DNA of 64,000 bases from Clostridium_AI sp964409685 (GTDB lineage Bacteria > Bacillota > Clostridia > Lachnospirales > Lachnospiraceae). The DNA is taken from assembly GCA_964409685.1 (NCBI GenBank), contig CAYPEJ010000001.1, positions 1 through 64,000 on the forward strand, read 5' to 3'. Below the pieces are notes generated by a model. It was not told the DNA's origin. It did not search any database and saw only the letters and a program-made list of their open reading frames with translations. This document shows, in pieces, positions 25,429 to 34,444 of this stretch (the first letter of the stretch is position 1; every line of letters begins with the position of its first letter). The translations under genes were made by a program, and so were the position numbers.

Positions 25429-27519
25429 ATGGGAAAAGAGCATAGTTCTAATAAAACACATCAACATAGAGCAATTATAGGATTTGATGAACATGGAATT
25501 CCCGCAGTCATTGTACCAGCTGATAAAGAGACACATACTCACGTAGATGAGCATGGAAATGTATATACACACGTACATGAAGCGGAATTTACCGCAGATT
25601 ATATGCAAGCAGTTGCAGAATATCGAAAGACATTCCCTTCAAAACAGGATGTATTAGAAAAAACGCCAGATCCAGCGGTGAGGGAAATGATGTTACATAT
25701 GGAACAGATTGGTGTGGATACTGCGTTTGATCGTTTTGATAAACAAAAGCCACAGTGTAGTTTCGGTTTGTGTGGTGTCTGTTGTAAGATTTGTAATATG
25801 GGACCATGTAAGATTACACCAAAGAGTCCGAGAGGGGTATGTGGTGCAGATGCAGATTTAATTGTTGCGAGAAATTTATTACGCTCAGCGGCAGCTGGTG
25901 TTGCGCAACATGGTATGCATGCAAGAGAGGTTATTTTATCCCTTAAGTGGGCAGCCGAGGGTAAATTAGATATACCCATTATTGGTAAGTATAAGGTGAA
26001 GGCTATGGCAGAAGCATTTGGAATTCCAATTAAAAATCGAGAATTTAATCAGATTGCTATAGATTTAGCAGATGCTTTGTTGGAAGATTTGTCTCGCACA
26101 GAACCAGAGGAATATAAGACAATAAAAGCATGTGCACCACCAGAAAGACAAAAGGTGTGGGGAGATTTAGACATTCTTCCAATTAGTGCGTATCATGAAG
26201 TGTTTGAAGCGTATCACAAGACAGGATGTGCTACGGATGGGGATTGGAAGAGTATTATGCAGCAGTTTTTACGATGTGGGCTTGCATTTACATTTACAGG
26301 TGTGGTTGCATCGAGTATCGCAACAGATAGCTTGTTTGGTGTAGGTGACCGAGTAACATCAAAAGTAAATGTAGGTGCATTAAAAAAAGGTTATGTGAAC
26401 ATCGCAGTACATGGACATTTGCCAGTACTAGTGAGTCAGATTGTGAAAGTTGGACAAAGTGAAAAATATCAGAAGTTAGCAAAGGAGAAGGGAGCTAAGG
26501 GAATACAGTTTTATGGAATCTGTTGTTCTGGGTTATCTGCCATGTATCGTTATGCAGGTGTTATTCCGTTATCCAATGCCGTTACAGCGGAGTTAGTTCT
26601 TGGTACTGGAGCACTGGATTTGTGGGTAGCGGATGTACAGGATGTATTTCCGTCCATTATGGATGTGGCAAGATGTTTTAAGACCACAGTAGTTACAACT
26701 AGTGATTCAGCAAGGTTGCCAGGGGCGGAACATATCGCATATGACCATCATCATTCCAATATTGGTGAGACACAGAAGATTGCGGAGCAGATTGTGGAGC
26801 GTGCCATCGAAAGTTTTGAGGCAAGACAGGGAGTTCCTGTATATATTCCACCTTATGAAGTGGAAGCGGAAGTTGGATTCTCGGTAGAGTATGTACATAA
26901 GCATTTTGGTAGTATGAAACCATTAGCAGAAGCAGTTAGAAATGGTCAGATACTAGGTATTGTAAATATGGTAGGGTGTAATAATCCTAAGGTTGTATAT
27001 GAAAAGGCAGTGATTGATGTTGCAAATGTGCTGCTAGAAAATAACATTTTGATTCTAACAAATGGTTGTGCAGCATTTCCACTTATGAAACTTGGTTATT
27101 GTACGGTAGAAGCGGGAAAGAAAGCAGGAAAATCACTACAAGAATTTTTAGGAAACGATCTTCCACCAGTATGGCATGTTGGTGAATGTATTGACAATAC
27201 TCGCTCTAGTGGAATTTTTGCAGGAGTTGCAGGAGAATTAGGAAAGGCAATTTATGAGATGCCATTTGGATTCACATCGCCAGAGTGGGGAAATGAAAAG
27301 GGAATTGATGCAGCACTCGGTTTTCGTTTGATGGGAGTCAATTCTTATCATTGTGTGGAAGCGCAGATTCACGGTTCTGCGAACGTGATAAATTTCTTAA
27401 AAAATGAGACGAGAGATATGTTAGGTTCTGTGATGTATGTAAATACAGATCCAGTTGCATTAGGAAATAAAATTGTTGCGGATATAAAAGAAAAACGTAA
27501 GGCACTTGGCTGGGATTGA
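25429..27519 (+). CDS. cooS: anaerobic CO dehydrogenase, catalytic subunit (Ni-Fe)
   Basis: A 696-residue enzyme interconverting CO and CO2 with ferredoxin-type electron carriers. The start at 25429 has AAGGAGG 9 bp upstream; the longer frame would run back through the tRNA-like gene. The N-terminus is histidine-rich (HTHVDEHG, YTHVHE), suggesting nickel binding. Cysteines for the B and D clusters are in CSFGLCGVCCKICNMGPC (from about residue 110), and C-cluster ligands appear in GICCSGLS, VGCNNPK, NGCAAFP and ECIDNTRSSG. No cooF or cooC is adjacent; two small membrane proteins and an ABC transporter follow. It belongs to the stand-alone CODH group, not the acetyl-CoA synthase complex, judged from context. 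Confidence 0.95.
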   Translation: MGKEHSSNKTHQHRAIIGFDEHGIPAVIVPADKETHTHVDEHGNVYTHVHEAEFTADYMQAVAEYRKTFPSKQDVLEKTPDPAVREMMLHMEQIGVDTAFDRFDKQKPQCSFGLCGVCCKICNMGPCKITPKSPRGVCGADADLIVARNLLRSAAAGVAQHGMHAREVILSLKWAAEGKLDIPIIGKYKVKAMAEAFGIPIKNREFNQIAIDLADALLEDLSRTEPEEYKTIKACAPPERQKVWGDLDILPISAYHEVFEAYHKTGCATDGDWKSIMQQFLRCGLAFTFTGVVASSIATDSLFGVGDRVTSKVNVGALKKGYVNIAVHGHLPVLVSQIVKVGQSEKYQKLAKEKGAKGIQFYGICCSGLSAMYRYAGVIPLSNAVTAELVLGTGALDLWVADVQDVFPSIMDVARCFKTTVVTTSDSARLPGAEHIAYDHHHSNIGETQKIAEQIVERAIESFEARQGVPVYIPPYEVEAEVGFSVEYVHKHFGSMKPLAEAVRNGQILGIVNMVGCNNPKVVYEKAVIDVANVLLENNILILTNGCAAFPLMKLGYCTVEAGKKAGKSLQEFLGNDLPPVWHVGECIDNTRSSGIFAGVAGELGKAIYEMPFGFTSPEWGNEKGIDAALGFRLMGVNSYHCVEAQIHGSANVINFLKNETRDMLGSVMYVNTDPVALGNKIVADIKEKRKALGWD

Positions 27520-27552
27520 TGCGAGTGAAGATAAGGAAAGGATGACATAGAG

Positions 27553-27969
27553 ATGGGATGTTTTGTAGTACCTGTTGCAGAAGCAATTGTAACAACAATC
27601 GTAGAGCAGTGTGTAAAGAAGAAAGAGAATAAAGCAGCAAAGCAGGAAGAACACAAAGAGGGAGTGTTACTGCTTTCTAGAAAAATTGGCTGGTTGAATA
27701 AGATGCTTTGGGGAGGTTCGGTATTACTTGCATTTGAGCATGTATGGCACGGAGAAGTAGTACCATGGTATCCATTTTTAACAGCTATGAGTAGTCAGAA
27801 GGATGCAGCAGAGATGTTTCATGAGATGTCGACCGTAGGTGTAGGAATGTCACTTATGGTAACTATAGTGTGGGGAATTATGACAACTATTCTAAGTGCA
27901 ATGACAAAACATCATGCAGTACAAGGGAATAGCAAAAGTGAAGAGGAATGGGAGGAAGAAGTTTTATGA
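27553..27969 (+). CDS. small membrane protein of the cooS operon
   Basis: A 138-residue protein, family not recognised. It starts MGCFVVPVAEAIVTTI, has a charged linker (VKKKENKAAKQEEHKEG), then about two or three hydrophobic helices including MLWGGSVLLAFEHVWHGEVVPWYPF and a segment near residues 97-118. Histidines at EHVWHGE and at the C-terminal TKHH could bind metal or haem, but this is speculative. It lies 33 bp after cooS and its stop overlaps the next gene by 4 bp, which supports one operon. Confidence 0.7.
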   Translation: MGCFVVPVAEAIVTTIVEQCVKKKENKAAKQEEHKEGVLLLSRKIGWLNKMLWGGSVLLAFEHVWHGEVVPWYPFLTAMSSQKDAAEMFHEMSTVGVGMSLMVTIVWGIMTTILSAMTKHHAVQGNSKSEEEWEEEVL

Positions 27970-28292
27970 CTTTATTAATTACTGTGTTTGCAGCTGTGAT
28001 TTGTACTGTATTGTGGTATACAAAAGCACCAAAAGATGAAATGAAATTTAGTACGCTATGTTTCACGTACTGGGGCGCATCTTTGATGTGGCTAGTGGAT
28101 GCAATTGCAGAATATTCAATACAGCGAGAAAAGTTCTTTTATCCTGCACCAACAGATATGCTAAATGACGCATTTTTGGGATGTGCATGTGTCGTGCTTG
28201 GAATGATAATATGGATATTTTCTTTGTTAGTGAAAGATCCAAAAGGAATTCTATTGCAAAGCTTATACTCCAATATTAGGGAAAAGAAGTAG
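27966..28292 (+). CDS. second small membrane protein of the cooS operon
   Basis: A 108-residue protein with about three transmembrane helices (TLLITVFAAVICTVLW, the FTYWGASLMWLVDAI region, and CACVVLGMIIWIFSLLV). The start at 27966 is chosen because GGAGG lies 10 bp upstream and the ATGA overlap with the previous gene is typical of coupled genes; an ATG at 27948 would precede the ribosome site. Family not recognised. Together with the upstream gene it could form a small membrane complex serving CO metabolism or the transporter. Confidence 0.7.
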   Translation: MTLLITVFAAVICTVLWYTKAPKDEMKFSTLCFTYWGASLMWLVDAIAEYSIQREKFFYPAPTDMLNDAFLGCACVVLGMIIWIFSLLVKDPKGILLQSLYSNIREKK

Positions 28293-28307
28293 AAAGGGAT
28301 AGTGATC

Positions 28308-29264
28308 ATGATGAAAGGAAAAAGATTGTTGAGTTTAGCAATCACAATTGTATTAGCTATATCAGGATTATCTTTGACGGGGTGTAAAAATAGCTCGGCT
28401 CAGGCTTCTTCCGATGTTGCTAGCAATGTAGTGAAAATAGGATATCTACCAATTACTCATGCGTTGGCTTTATTTCAGGAAAAGGAGTTATTGGAAAGTG
28501 AAAATAGTGACATTACACTAGAACTTGTAAAGTTTAGTTCATGGTCAGATTTAACAGATGCATTAAATTCAGGTCGTATTGATGGTGCATCCGTATTAAT
28601 TGAGTTGGCAATGAGCGCAGTTAGTCAAGGAATTGATTTGAAGGCGGTAGCGTTAGGACATAAGGGTGGAAATGTTGTAGTTGTAGCAAATGATATTCAT
28701 TCGGCAACTGATTTAAAGGGAAAGACATTTGCAATACCACATACGCAATCTTCTCATAATATTCTGTTAAATGATTTATTAGAAGAGAATGGATTAGAAG
28801 CCAATGACCTCAACATCGTACAGTTAGCCCCAACGGAAATGGCATCGTCACTTGCAAGTGGGGCAATAGCAGGCTATTGTGTTGCGGAACCATTTGGAGC
28901 ACAGGCAGTGAGCCAAGGATTTGGGCATGTGCTCTATGACTCGGAAGAACTTTGGGAAAATTCTTTATGTTGTGGCTTGGTTTTTCAAGAGCAATTTATC
29001 AATCAGAACAAAGATGTTTTGGAGATTCTGTTAGAGAAATATTATGAAGCGGGAAATAGCTTGAATACGAAGAACAGAATCAATGTTGCAAAAGAAAATT
29101 TAGGACAGAATGAAGATACATTAGAAACTTCTTTAGAATGGATTCAGTATGATGATTTGACAATTACAAAAGAAAGTTATCAAGTACTTGTGGATAAGGT
29201 AAAAGAATATGGAATTCAAGAGAATCCGCCATCCTATGAGGAGTTTGTGTATCAGACAGAGTAG
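28308..29264 (+). CDS. ABC transporter substrate-binding lipoprotein (NMT1/SsuA-like)
   Basis: A 318-residue solute-binding protein of the nitrate/sulfonate/taurine/thiamine-precursor group. A signal peptide ends in the lipobox SLTGC, so it is anchored outside the membrane by lipid. The binding fold shows KIGYLPITHALALF near the start and VAEPFGAQAVSQGFG in the middle, both typical of NMT1/OpuAC-like proteins. The start at ATG 28308 is preferred, with AAAGGGAT upstream. The ligand is unknown; its place after cooS suggests something needed for CO dehydrogenase function, such as a metal complex or an anion, but that is inference. Confidence 0.86.
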   Translation: MMKGKRLLSLAITIVLAISGLSLTGCKNSSAQASSDVASNVVKIGYLPITHALALFQEKELLESENSDITLELVKFSSWSDLTDALNSGRIDGASVLIELAMSAVSQGIDLKAVALGHKGGNVVVVANDIHSATDLKGKTFAIPHTQSSHNILLNDLLEENGLEANDLNIVQLAPTEMASSLASGAIAGYCVAEPFGAQAVSQGFGHVLYDSEELWENSLCCGLVFQEQFINQNKDVLEILLEKYYEAGNSLNTKNRINVAKENLGQNEDTLETSLEWIQYDDLTITKESYQVLVDKVKEYGIQENPPSYEEFVYQTE

Positions 29265-29273
29265 GAGGTCATT

Positions 29274-30071
29274 ATGGGCAAAAAAGTGAAATACATCATT
29301 GTATCATTTGGAATACTACTTATTATATGGCAACTAGTAGTGAAATTCGGAAATTTTCATGAATCCTTGTTTCCGGCACCCTATAAAGTATTTCGTGCAT
29401 TCGGGGAATTAATAGAACAGGGATTACAAGGTAGTGTATCAAATGTAACTCTATTTACACATCTAAAGGATAGTATGATACGATTTATTATCGGATATAT
29501 TCTTGCAGCAGTATGTGGTATTGTACTAGGACTTCTATTTGGGTTGTTTCCTAATATTTATGCATATATAAATCCGATCATACAGATTCTTAGACCAATT
29601 GCTCCTGTTGCATGGTTTCCATTCTTTGTACTCTGGATTGGTATAGGTGATGCGCCAGCTATTGCAATTATCTTTATTGCTGGATTTTTTCCAATCTTAT
29701 TGTCTACGATTACAGCCGTTGGAAATGTAGAACCAGTATACTTTAAAGTAGCAAGAAACTTTGGATTGAATCAGTTTCATACCGTTGTAAAAATTGTATT
29801 TCCAGCAGCATTTCCACAGATTTCAAATAGTCTACATATGGCATTGGGAACATGTTGGATTTTCCTAGTATCAGGTGAGATGGTAGGAACACAATCAGGG
29901 CTTGGATTTTTAATTATGGATTGTAAAAATTGTATTCGAGCAGATGCATTGTTGGCAACGATGATAACCATAGGTATTGTTGGTTTCCTATTAGATATTT
30001 TGATTGGCTTGTTTGAAAAATGGGTAGCAAAGACATGGGGATTTGGAGTAGTTAAGGATATAAGAAAATAG
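29274..30071 (+). CDS. ABC transporter permease (NitT/TauT family)
   Basis: A 265-residue inner-membrane permease with six predicted helices. The cytoplasmic loop that docks on the ATPase is VARNFGLNQFHTVVKIVFPAAFPQI, the EAA-type motif. PIAPVAWFPFFVLWIGIGDAPA is characteristic of the nitrate/taurine/sulfonate permease family. GGAGG precedes the ATG; the gene is 9 bp after the binding protein. Confidence 0.92.
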   Translation: MGKKVKYIIVSFGILLIIWQLVVKFGNFHESLFPAPYKVFRAFGELIEQGLQGSVSNVTLFTHLKDSMIRFIIGYILAAVCGIVLGLLFGLFPNIYAYINPIIQILRPIAPVAWFPFFVLWIGIGDAPAIAIIFIAGFFPILLSTITAVGNVEPVYFKVARNFGLNQFHTVVKIVFPAAFPQISNSLHMALGTCWIFLVSGEMVGTQSGLGFLIMDCKNCIRADALLATMITIGIVGFLLDILIGLFEKWVAKTWGFGVVKDIRK

Positions 30072-30089
30072 GAGAGGAGTGGGAGGTCA

Positions 30090-30860
30090 ATGTATATAGA
30101 AGTAAATGATGTATCTGTACAGTATAAGCAGAAAAATGAGGATTTTCAGGCATTAAGCCATGTCAACCTTTCTATTAAAGAAGGGGAGTTCATTTGTCTC
30201 CTTGGTCCCTCTGGATGCGGAAAAACCACTTTATTAAATGCAATCGCTGGATTTGAAAAGGTTTCTGAGGGTAGTATTACGATAGATGGAAAAACGGTGG
30301 AAGAACCGAACATTCGATATGTGACCATTTTTCAAAACTATGGATTACTTCCGTGGAGAACTGTGCAAAAAAACGTGGAATTAGGCTTAGAGTCTTTAAA
30401 AGTACCCAAGAAAGAAAGGGAGAAGATAGCTAAAAAGTACATAGATATGGTTAATTTAAGTGAATTCCAGAATAGTCATCCTCACCAGCTTTCAGGAGGT
30501 ATGCAGCAACGAGTTGCAATTGCACGGGCATTGGCTGTTAATCCCGATATTTTATTTATGGATGAACCATTTGGTGCATTAGACGCCATTACCAGAATGA
30601 AATTACAAGAAGATGTACGTAATCTGTCTATCAATGAGAAGAAAACAATTATATTTGTAACCCATGATATAGAAGAAGCAATTTTTCTAGCAGATAGAGT
30701 TGTGGTTATGACACCGAATCCAGGGAAGATAAAAAGTATCGTGAATATTAGTAATAAATATATGAGAGATCGAACTTCCGATGAGTTCTTAATGGCAAGA
30801 GATAAGTTGTTTGAAATATTTAATATGAAGACGGATCGAACAATTGAATACTATATATAA
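30090..30860 (+). CDS. ABC transporter ATP-binding protein (NitT/TauT family)
   Basis: A 256-residue ATPase that powers the permease. It has Walker A GPSGCGKTT, a Q-loop in TIFQNYGLLPW, the signature LSGGMQQRVAIARAL, Walker B ILFMDEPFGALD and the switch histidine in FVTHDIEEA, all intact. The YGLLPWR segment is typical for this subfamily. It is the last gene of the cooS-ABC operon. Confidence 0.94.
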   Translation: MYIEVNDVSVQYKQKNEDFQALSHVNLSIKEGEFICLLGPSGCGKTTLLNAIAGFEKVSEGSITIDGKTVEEPNIRYVTIFQNYGLLPWRTVQKNVELGLESLKVPKKEREKIAKKYIDMVNLSEFQNSHPHQLSGGMQQRVAIARALAVNPDILFMDEPFGALDAITRMKLQEDVRNLSINEKKTIIFVTHDIEEAIFLADRVVVMTPNPGKIKSIVNISNKYMRDRTSDEFLMARDKLFEIFNMKTDRTIEYYI

Positions 30861-30961
30861 GCAATGATTGAACTTATTCTTTTATATCATTGAAACAATT
30901 GAAATGAGCATCTTGGTCTGATAAAATAGTTTCATACTAAAAAGGAGTAACTTACATAACT

Positions 30962-31879
30962 ATGTGGATTAATTATAACGAAGAGTACAAAAAGTTATCA
31001 GATCGAGTTGTAGATGATTTTTTAGAACAATCAAGTCCTATTATAGCCGAAGCCAAGCAAGAATTTCAGCGTGGTGGAAAATGTGAAGAAGGATTAAGAG
31101 CGGTTATTAAATTAACAAAAGACAATAACACATTAGACAACTTTCGATTTATACAAAATCTACAGTCGAATCATACTGCCGATAGAAAAATAGTCGCAAG
31201 TGCAGAAAGTGAAATCTATGCGAATTTATTAAAATTATCAACTGTACTGGTTCAACAAAGACTATTTGATTTTATGGAATTAGTAAATTTGCAAAAATTC
31301 AGTAATATTAAGCGAGAACGAGAAGGAGAACGATTTATCTTAGAAACAACAGGTATCTTAGAAGACTTTATTCGTTCTTTATTATTTGAACTACAAATGG
31401 AAATCTCCGAGATGTATTACGAGATTAAGTTTGCATGTTTACAAGACTTCTTGAATGAGCATAGCGAAGATTTTTTTATTGAGTATCGAGAAGAGAACTA
31501 TGCAATTGGTTTGACGGACATAGGAAAGAAGAAATATATATCCGATTTAAGACATGGAGATTTGCAATTATCGGAGGAGCAAGAAAAAGAATTAGATTGG
31601 TTAGCAGAAGATCCAGCAAGAGGTGTTGTTTTATTTCAAAAGGATGATAGTGTAGACGAGCTAGATGAAAGCAATGAATCAGTATGTAACACGTATATTA
31701 GTGATTACAAGATGTTAAATAAAGTTGCAAATGAAAATGGTTTTGAACTAGAACGTGTTTGTGGAAGCCATGGGATTTTTAAAAGTAGTACAGGAAAAAT
31801 GGTTATTATTCCACAAGGTCGTACGATCGGAAAAGGGTTAAGTCTTAAGATTCAAAGAGAAGTTTTAAAGGGAAAATAG
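30962..31879 (+). CDS. protein with C-terminal HicA-like domain
   Basis: A 305-residue protein. The first ~240 residues are mostly helical and acidic and match no family I recognise (segments FRFIQNLQSNHTADRK and LLFELQMEISEMYYEI). The last ~60 residues read as a HicA-type double-stranded-RNA-binding/mRNA interferase domain: NENGFELERVCGSHGIFK, with the characteristic GSH, then GKMVIIPQG and GLSLKIQREVL. HicA toxins are normally stand-alone 60-80 residue proteins paired with HicB; no hicB follows. The AAGGAG site is 14 bp from the ATG, so initiation may be inefficient or begin at a non-standard codon upstream. Confidence 0.65.
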   Translation: MWINYNEEYKKLSDRVVDDFLEQSSPIIAEAKQEFQRGGKCEEGLRAVIKLTKDNNTLDNFRFIQNLQSNHTADRKIVASAESEIYANLLKLSTVLVQQRLFDFMELVNLQKFSNIKREREGERFILETTGILEDFIRSLLFELQMEISEMYYEIKFACLQDFLNEHSEDFFIEYREENYAIGLTDIGKKKYISDLRHGDLQLSEEQEKELDWLAEDPARGVVLFQKDDSVDELDESNESVCNTYISDYKMLNKVANENGFELERVCGSHGIFKSSTGKMVIIPQGRTIGKGLSLKIQREVLKGK

Positions 31880-32117
31880 GAAGAGGAAATGGCTATGGAA
31901 TAAAGAATTCTGTAGTCATTTTATTTTTTTTAATGAAGTTTTCATTATAAATATATGTGGACATTTATATGATTGAAGTTTTTCACCTATACAATATGAT
32001 TTTATTTTACATGAATTTCGTTATGAAAAAAATATTAAGAAAAATTATTTTTTTTTATATTATTTTGCATAATTTTGAAAGGCTAAATTGTATTATAGGT
32101 GAAAGGAGGAGAAATGA

Positions 32118-32609
32118 TTGCTCAGGAAATCATTTGTCGACGATGATTATTTTGAAAAAATAGTAAATACATACGCAGACATGCTCTTACGAATATCGTA
32201 CCAGAATCTGAAAAATAAAAATGAAGCAGAGGATGTAGTACAAGATACATTTTTGCAGTATGTAAAAAATAAGAAAGAGTTTGAAAGCGAAGAACATTTA
32301 AAGGCCTGGCTTATTCGCACGACAATTAATGATTGTAAAAATAAAAATAAACTTGCTTATTTTAGACGGGAGGTACCAATTGATAATATAGAATATGCAT
32401 TTAACAGAGAAGAACAAGAAGTAATGAGCGAGCTATCTCAGTTAGATGCAAAATATAAAAATGTACTATACTTATATTACTATGAAGAATTTTCCATAAA
32501 GGAAATTGGCAATATATTAAATAAAAGTATTAGTACGGTAGGATGTTGGTTACAACGAGGCAGGAAGAAATTGAAAATGGAATTAGAGAGGAATGATAGG
32601 AATGGGTGA
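32118..32609 (+). CDS. ECF-type RNA polymerase sigma factor
   Basis: A 163-residue extracytoplasmic-function sigma factor. Region 2 is visible as NKNEAEDVVQDTFLQYVK and HLKAWLIRTTINDCKNK; region 4 as YYEEFSIKEIGNILNKSISTVGCWLQRGRKKLK. Initiation is assigned to TTG 32118 because AAAGGAGG is 8 bp upstream; the nearby ATG at 32114 is out of frame. The next gene overlaps its 3' end and looks like its membrane anti-sigma, so activity is probably released by an envelope signal. Confidence 0.9.
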   Translation: MLRKSFVDDDYFEKIVNTYADMLLRISYQNLKNKNEAEDVVQDTFLQYVKNKKEFESEEHLKAWLIRTTINDCKNKNKLAYFRREVPIDNIEYAFNREEQEVMSELSQLDAKYKNVLYLYYYEEFSIKEIGNILNKSISTVGCWLQRGRKKLKMELERNDRNG

Positions 32610-33432
32610 GAGCTATTATTCGATGTTTGATAAGATAAAGCTTTCAGATGGAAAGAGACAAGAGATACTAAAGCTTAGCAAAACATCGAAAAAGTTCCAC
32701 AAAAGATATTCAATTCAGAAAAAGTACACGATTCCTGCAGTTTGTATGCTTGTATTGTGCTTTTTTATACTAGAACCAACAAAACTATATGCAAATAAGC
32801 TGTTATATGAACTGTTAGGGCTTATTCAAGTGAATAGGGATAGCGTGGAAATTGGCCATTCAGAATGGCTTAAGATTGACATGCCAAGGGATGTAGAGAG
32901 TATAAAATATGATGGAGTAGTATATCAATATAAAACATATGATAAATTGAGGAGTTTAGAGCAGGATTTAGGAATAGAACTGCTTGACTTCGCATGTGAG
33001 TATCAGGTAAAAGATAATTCTATTAATTTCGTTGTAGAAAACCATGAAGCGGGAAGTATTAATATGTTAATTGAACATAATAAAGAGGGAACTCCTGTTT
33101 CTTATACCTTGTACTTTTCAGTAGCAGAAAATGTATCGACAGGACAGTTGAAATTTGAGGATATGAAAAAAACTTATTTATCCTATAAAAAAGAGGGAGA
33201 GGATATTAAATTCGATTTTGAACAAAAGTATGATATAATCGAGATTTATAAAAGTGAAAATTTGAATACAGATGTTATTATTGCTAAGGAAAATAAGAAT
33301 AAAATCAGAGAAGACTATCAAGTGTCGAGTGAAACATATTTTGCTATTTTTGTATATAATAATATAGAATATCAATTACATTTTGATACTGGCGTGAAGG
33401 ACATAACTCGCATAATAGAACAAATGAAATAG
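32602..33432 (+). CDS. membrane-anchored anti-sigma-like protein
   Basis: A 276-residue protein with a short basic cytoplasmic segment, one transmembrane helix near residues 45-62 (TIPAVCMLVLCFFILEP) and an extracytoplasmic domain of about 210 residues. The outer part contains two DUF4367-like stretches (IKYDGVVYQYKTYDKL, and the C-terminal VKDITRIIEQMK). The topology and the overlap with the sigma-factor gene indicate an anti-sigma or sensor. The start at 32602 is favoured over 32593 by spacing to GAGAGG. No RskA/ZAS zinc motif is visible. Confidence 0.65.
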   Translation: MGESYYSMFDKIKLSDGKRQEILKLSKTSKKFHKRYSIQKKYTIPAVCMLVLCFFILEPTKLYANKLLYELLGLIQVNRDSVEIGHSEWLKIDMPRDVESIKYDGVVYQYKTYDKLRSLEQDLGIELLDFACEYQVKDNSINFVVENHEAGSINMLIEHNKEGTPVSYTLYFSVAENVSTGQLKFEDMKKTYLSYKKEGEDIKFDFEQKYDIIEIYKSENLNTDVIIAKENKNKIREDYQVSSETYFAIFVYNNIEYQLHFDTGVKDITRIIEQMK

Positions 33433-33465
33433 GTGAATATTGAAATAATTGAAAGGAGGAATTTT

Positions 33466-34119
33466 ATGAAAAAGAAATATTTTCCGTTTATACTTCTATG
33501 CATTATACTAGTAAATGTTTTGTTAATAAGTGAAAATGCTGTTATGGTTAGATGTGAAACTGTACAGACAGAAATCTCAGAATTAGAGAATATTGTTCCT
33601 TATGTAGAAATTTTAGAAGAACTGAATGATGAGTTTGACACCAATTTTGCATTTCCTACCAATGCAGTAATAGAGAAATCTGGAATGGATAGGGAGCAGA
33701 TTATTGCAGATATTTTAAGTACAGATATAGAAGATTATGAACAATTAATTCGTTCAGAATATGCCAATGTGAATACGAATATACAGAATAACAGTGTGCT
33801 TTCATTAACTACACAAAAGGCATATTATAATAGTTCTACTACGAATTATGTTTCTATATCAGCGAATACATATTACGCAGATGGTTTAATGCGTTATTCC
33901 ACTTTTGACCATTATAGCTATGGTTATGGATCCGCTCCATATTATCAACCATTTGTATGTTCGAGAAGCTTGACATCAAATAGTACGGGGTATGACTGCT
34001 TGTTTACATGTTATAAAATGCTGAATTCATCCGTTTCATATGATGCATGGGCAGAACATACTCTTGCTGCCTTATTTACGGCAGGTGGAGGTAACACAAC
34101 TGCTACAGTATTAAGTTAG
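33466..34119 (+). CDS. secreted protein of the ECF sigma operon, unknown function
   Basis: A 217-residue exported protein. The start at 33466 follows AAAGGAGG by 7 bp; the encoded MKKKYFPFILLCIILVNVLLIS is a typical signal peptide. The mature part has an acidic helical region (ELENIVPYVEILEELND), then a Ser/Tyr/Asn-rich region (YYNSSTTNYVSISANTYY) and a C-terminal Cys-containing part, ending in AALFTAGGGN. No catalytic motif was recognised. Position after the sigma/anti-sigma pair suggests it is a regulated envelope product. Confidence 0.65.
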   Translation: MKKKYFPFILLCIILVNVLLISENAVMVRCETVQTEISELENIVPYVEILEELNDEFDTNFAFPTNAVIEKSGMDREQIIADILSTDIEDYEQLIRSEYANVNTNIQNNSVLSLTTQKAYYNSSTTNYVSISANTYYADGLMRYSTFDHYSYGYGSAPYYQPFVCSRSLTSNSTGYDCLFTCYKMLNSSVSYDAWAEHTLAALFTAGGGNTTATVLS

Positions 34120-34230
34120 TATAGAGTTAAAAGAATAAGTTATTTCAAATTTACCTATTTTATATATTGACTAATCTTTAAGCTAGAAAAGTAAGTATTG
34201 AGTAGAAAAAGTATCTTAAATTAATCGCTA

Positions 34231-34257
34231 AAAGCACTGGTATCTGCCAGTGCTTTT
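34231..34257 (+). terminator. terminator after the ECF sigma operon
   Basis: AAAGCACTGG (34231-34240) pairs perfectly with CCAGTGCTTT (34247-34256). The rest of the 34120-34444 interval holds a TATAAT at 34389-34394 that may serve the next gene, and nothing else I can identify. Confidence 0.8.
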
Positions 34258-34444
34258 CCATTGGTGCCTTGGGGCGTAAGTTTCTTTTACCAGCAGTAAA
34301 TGTACATAAATTAATTGAAGCACAGGAAAAATAGTGATTTGTATTTTGTATTAATAGACAGCGACTTTTGTTTTTTTACTCAGTTTGTTATAATATTTGT
34401 TAATTGTACAGATAATAAGAGGTAAAAACAATGGAGGATGCAAA

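Noticed and set aside
31957..32163. 68-codon frame before the ECF sigma factor
   Set aside because: It lies in a very AT-rich intergenic region without a ribosome site and overlaps the strong sigma-factor start.
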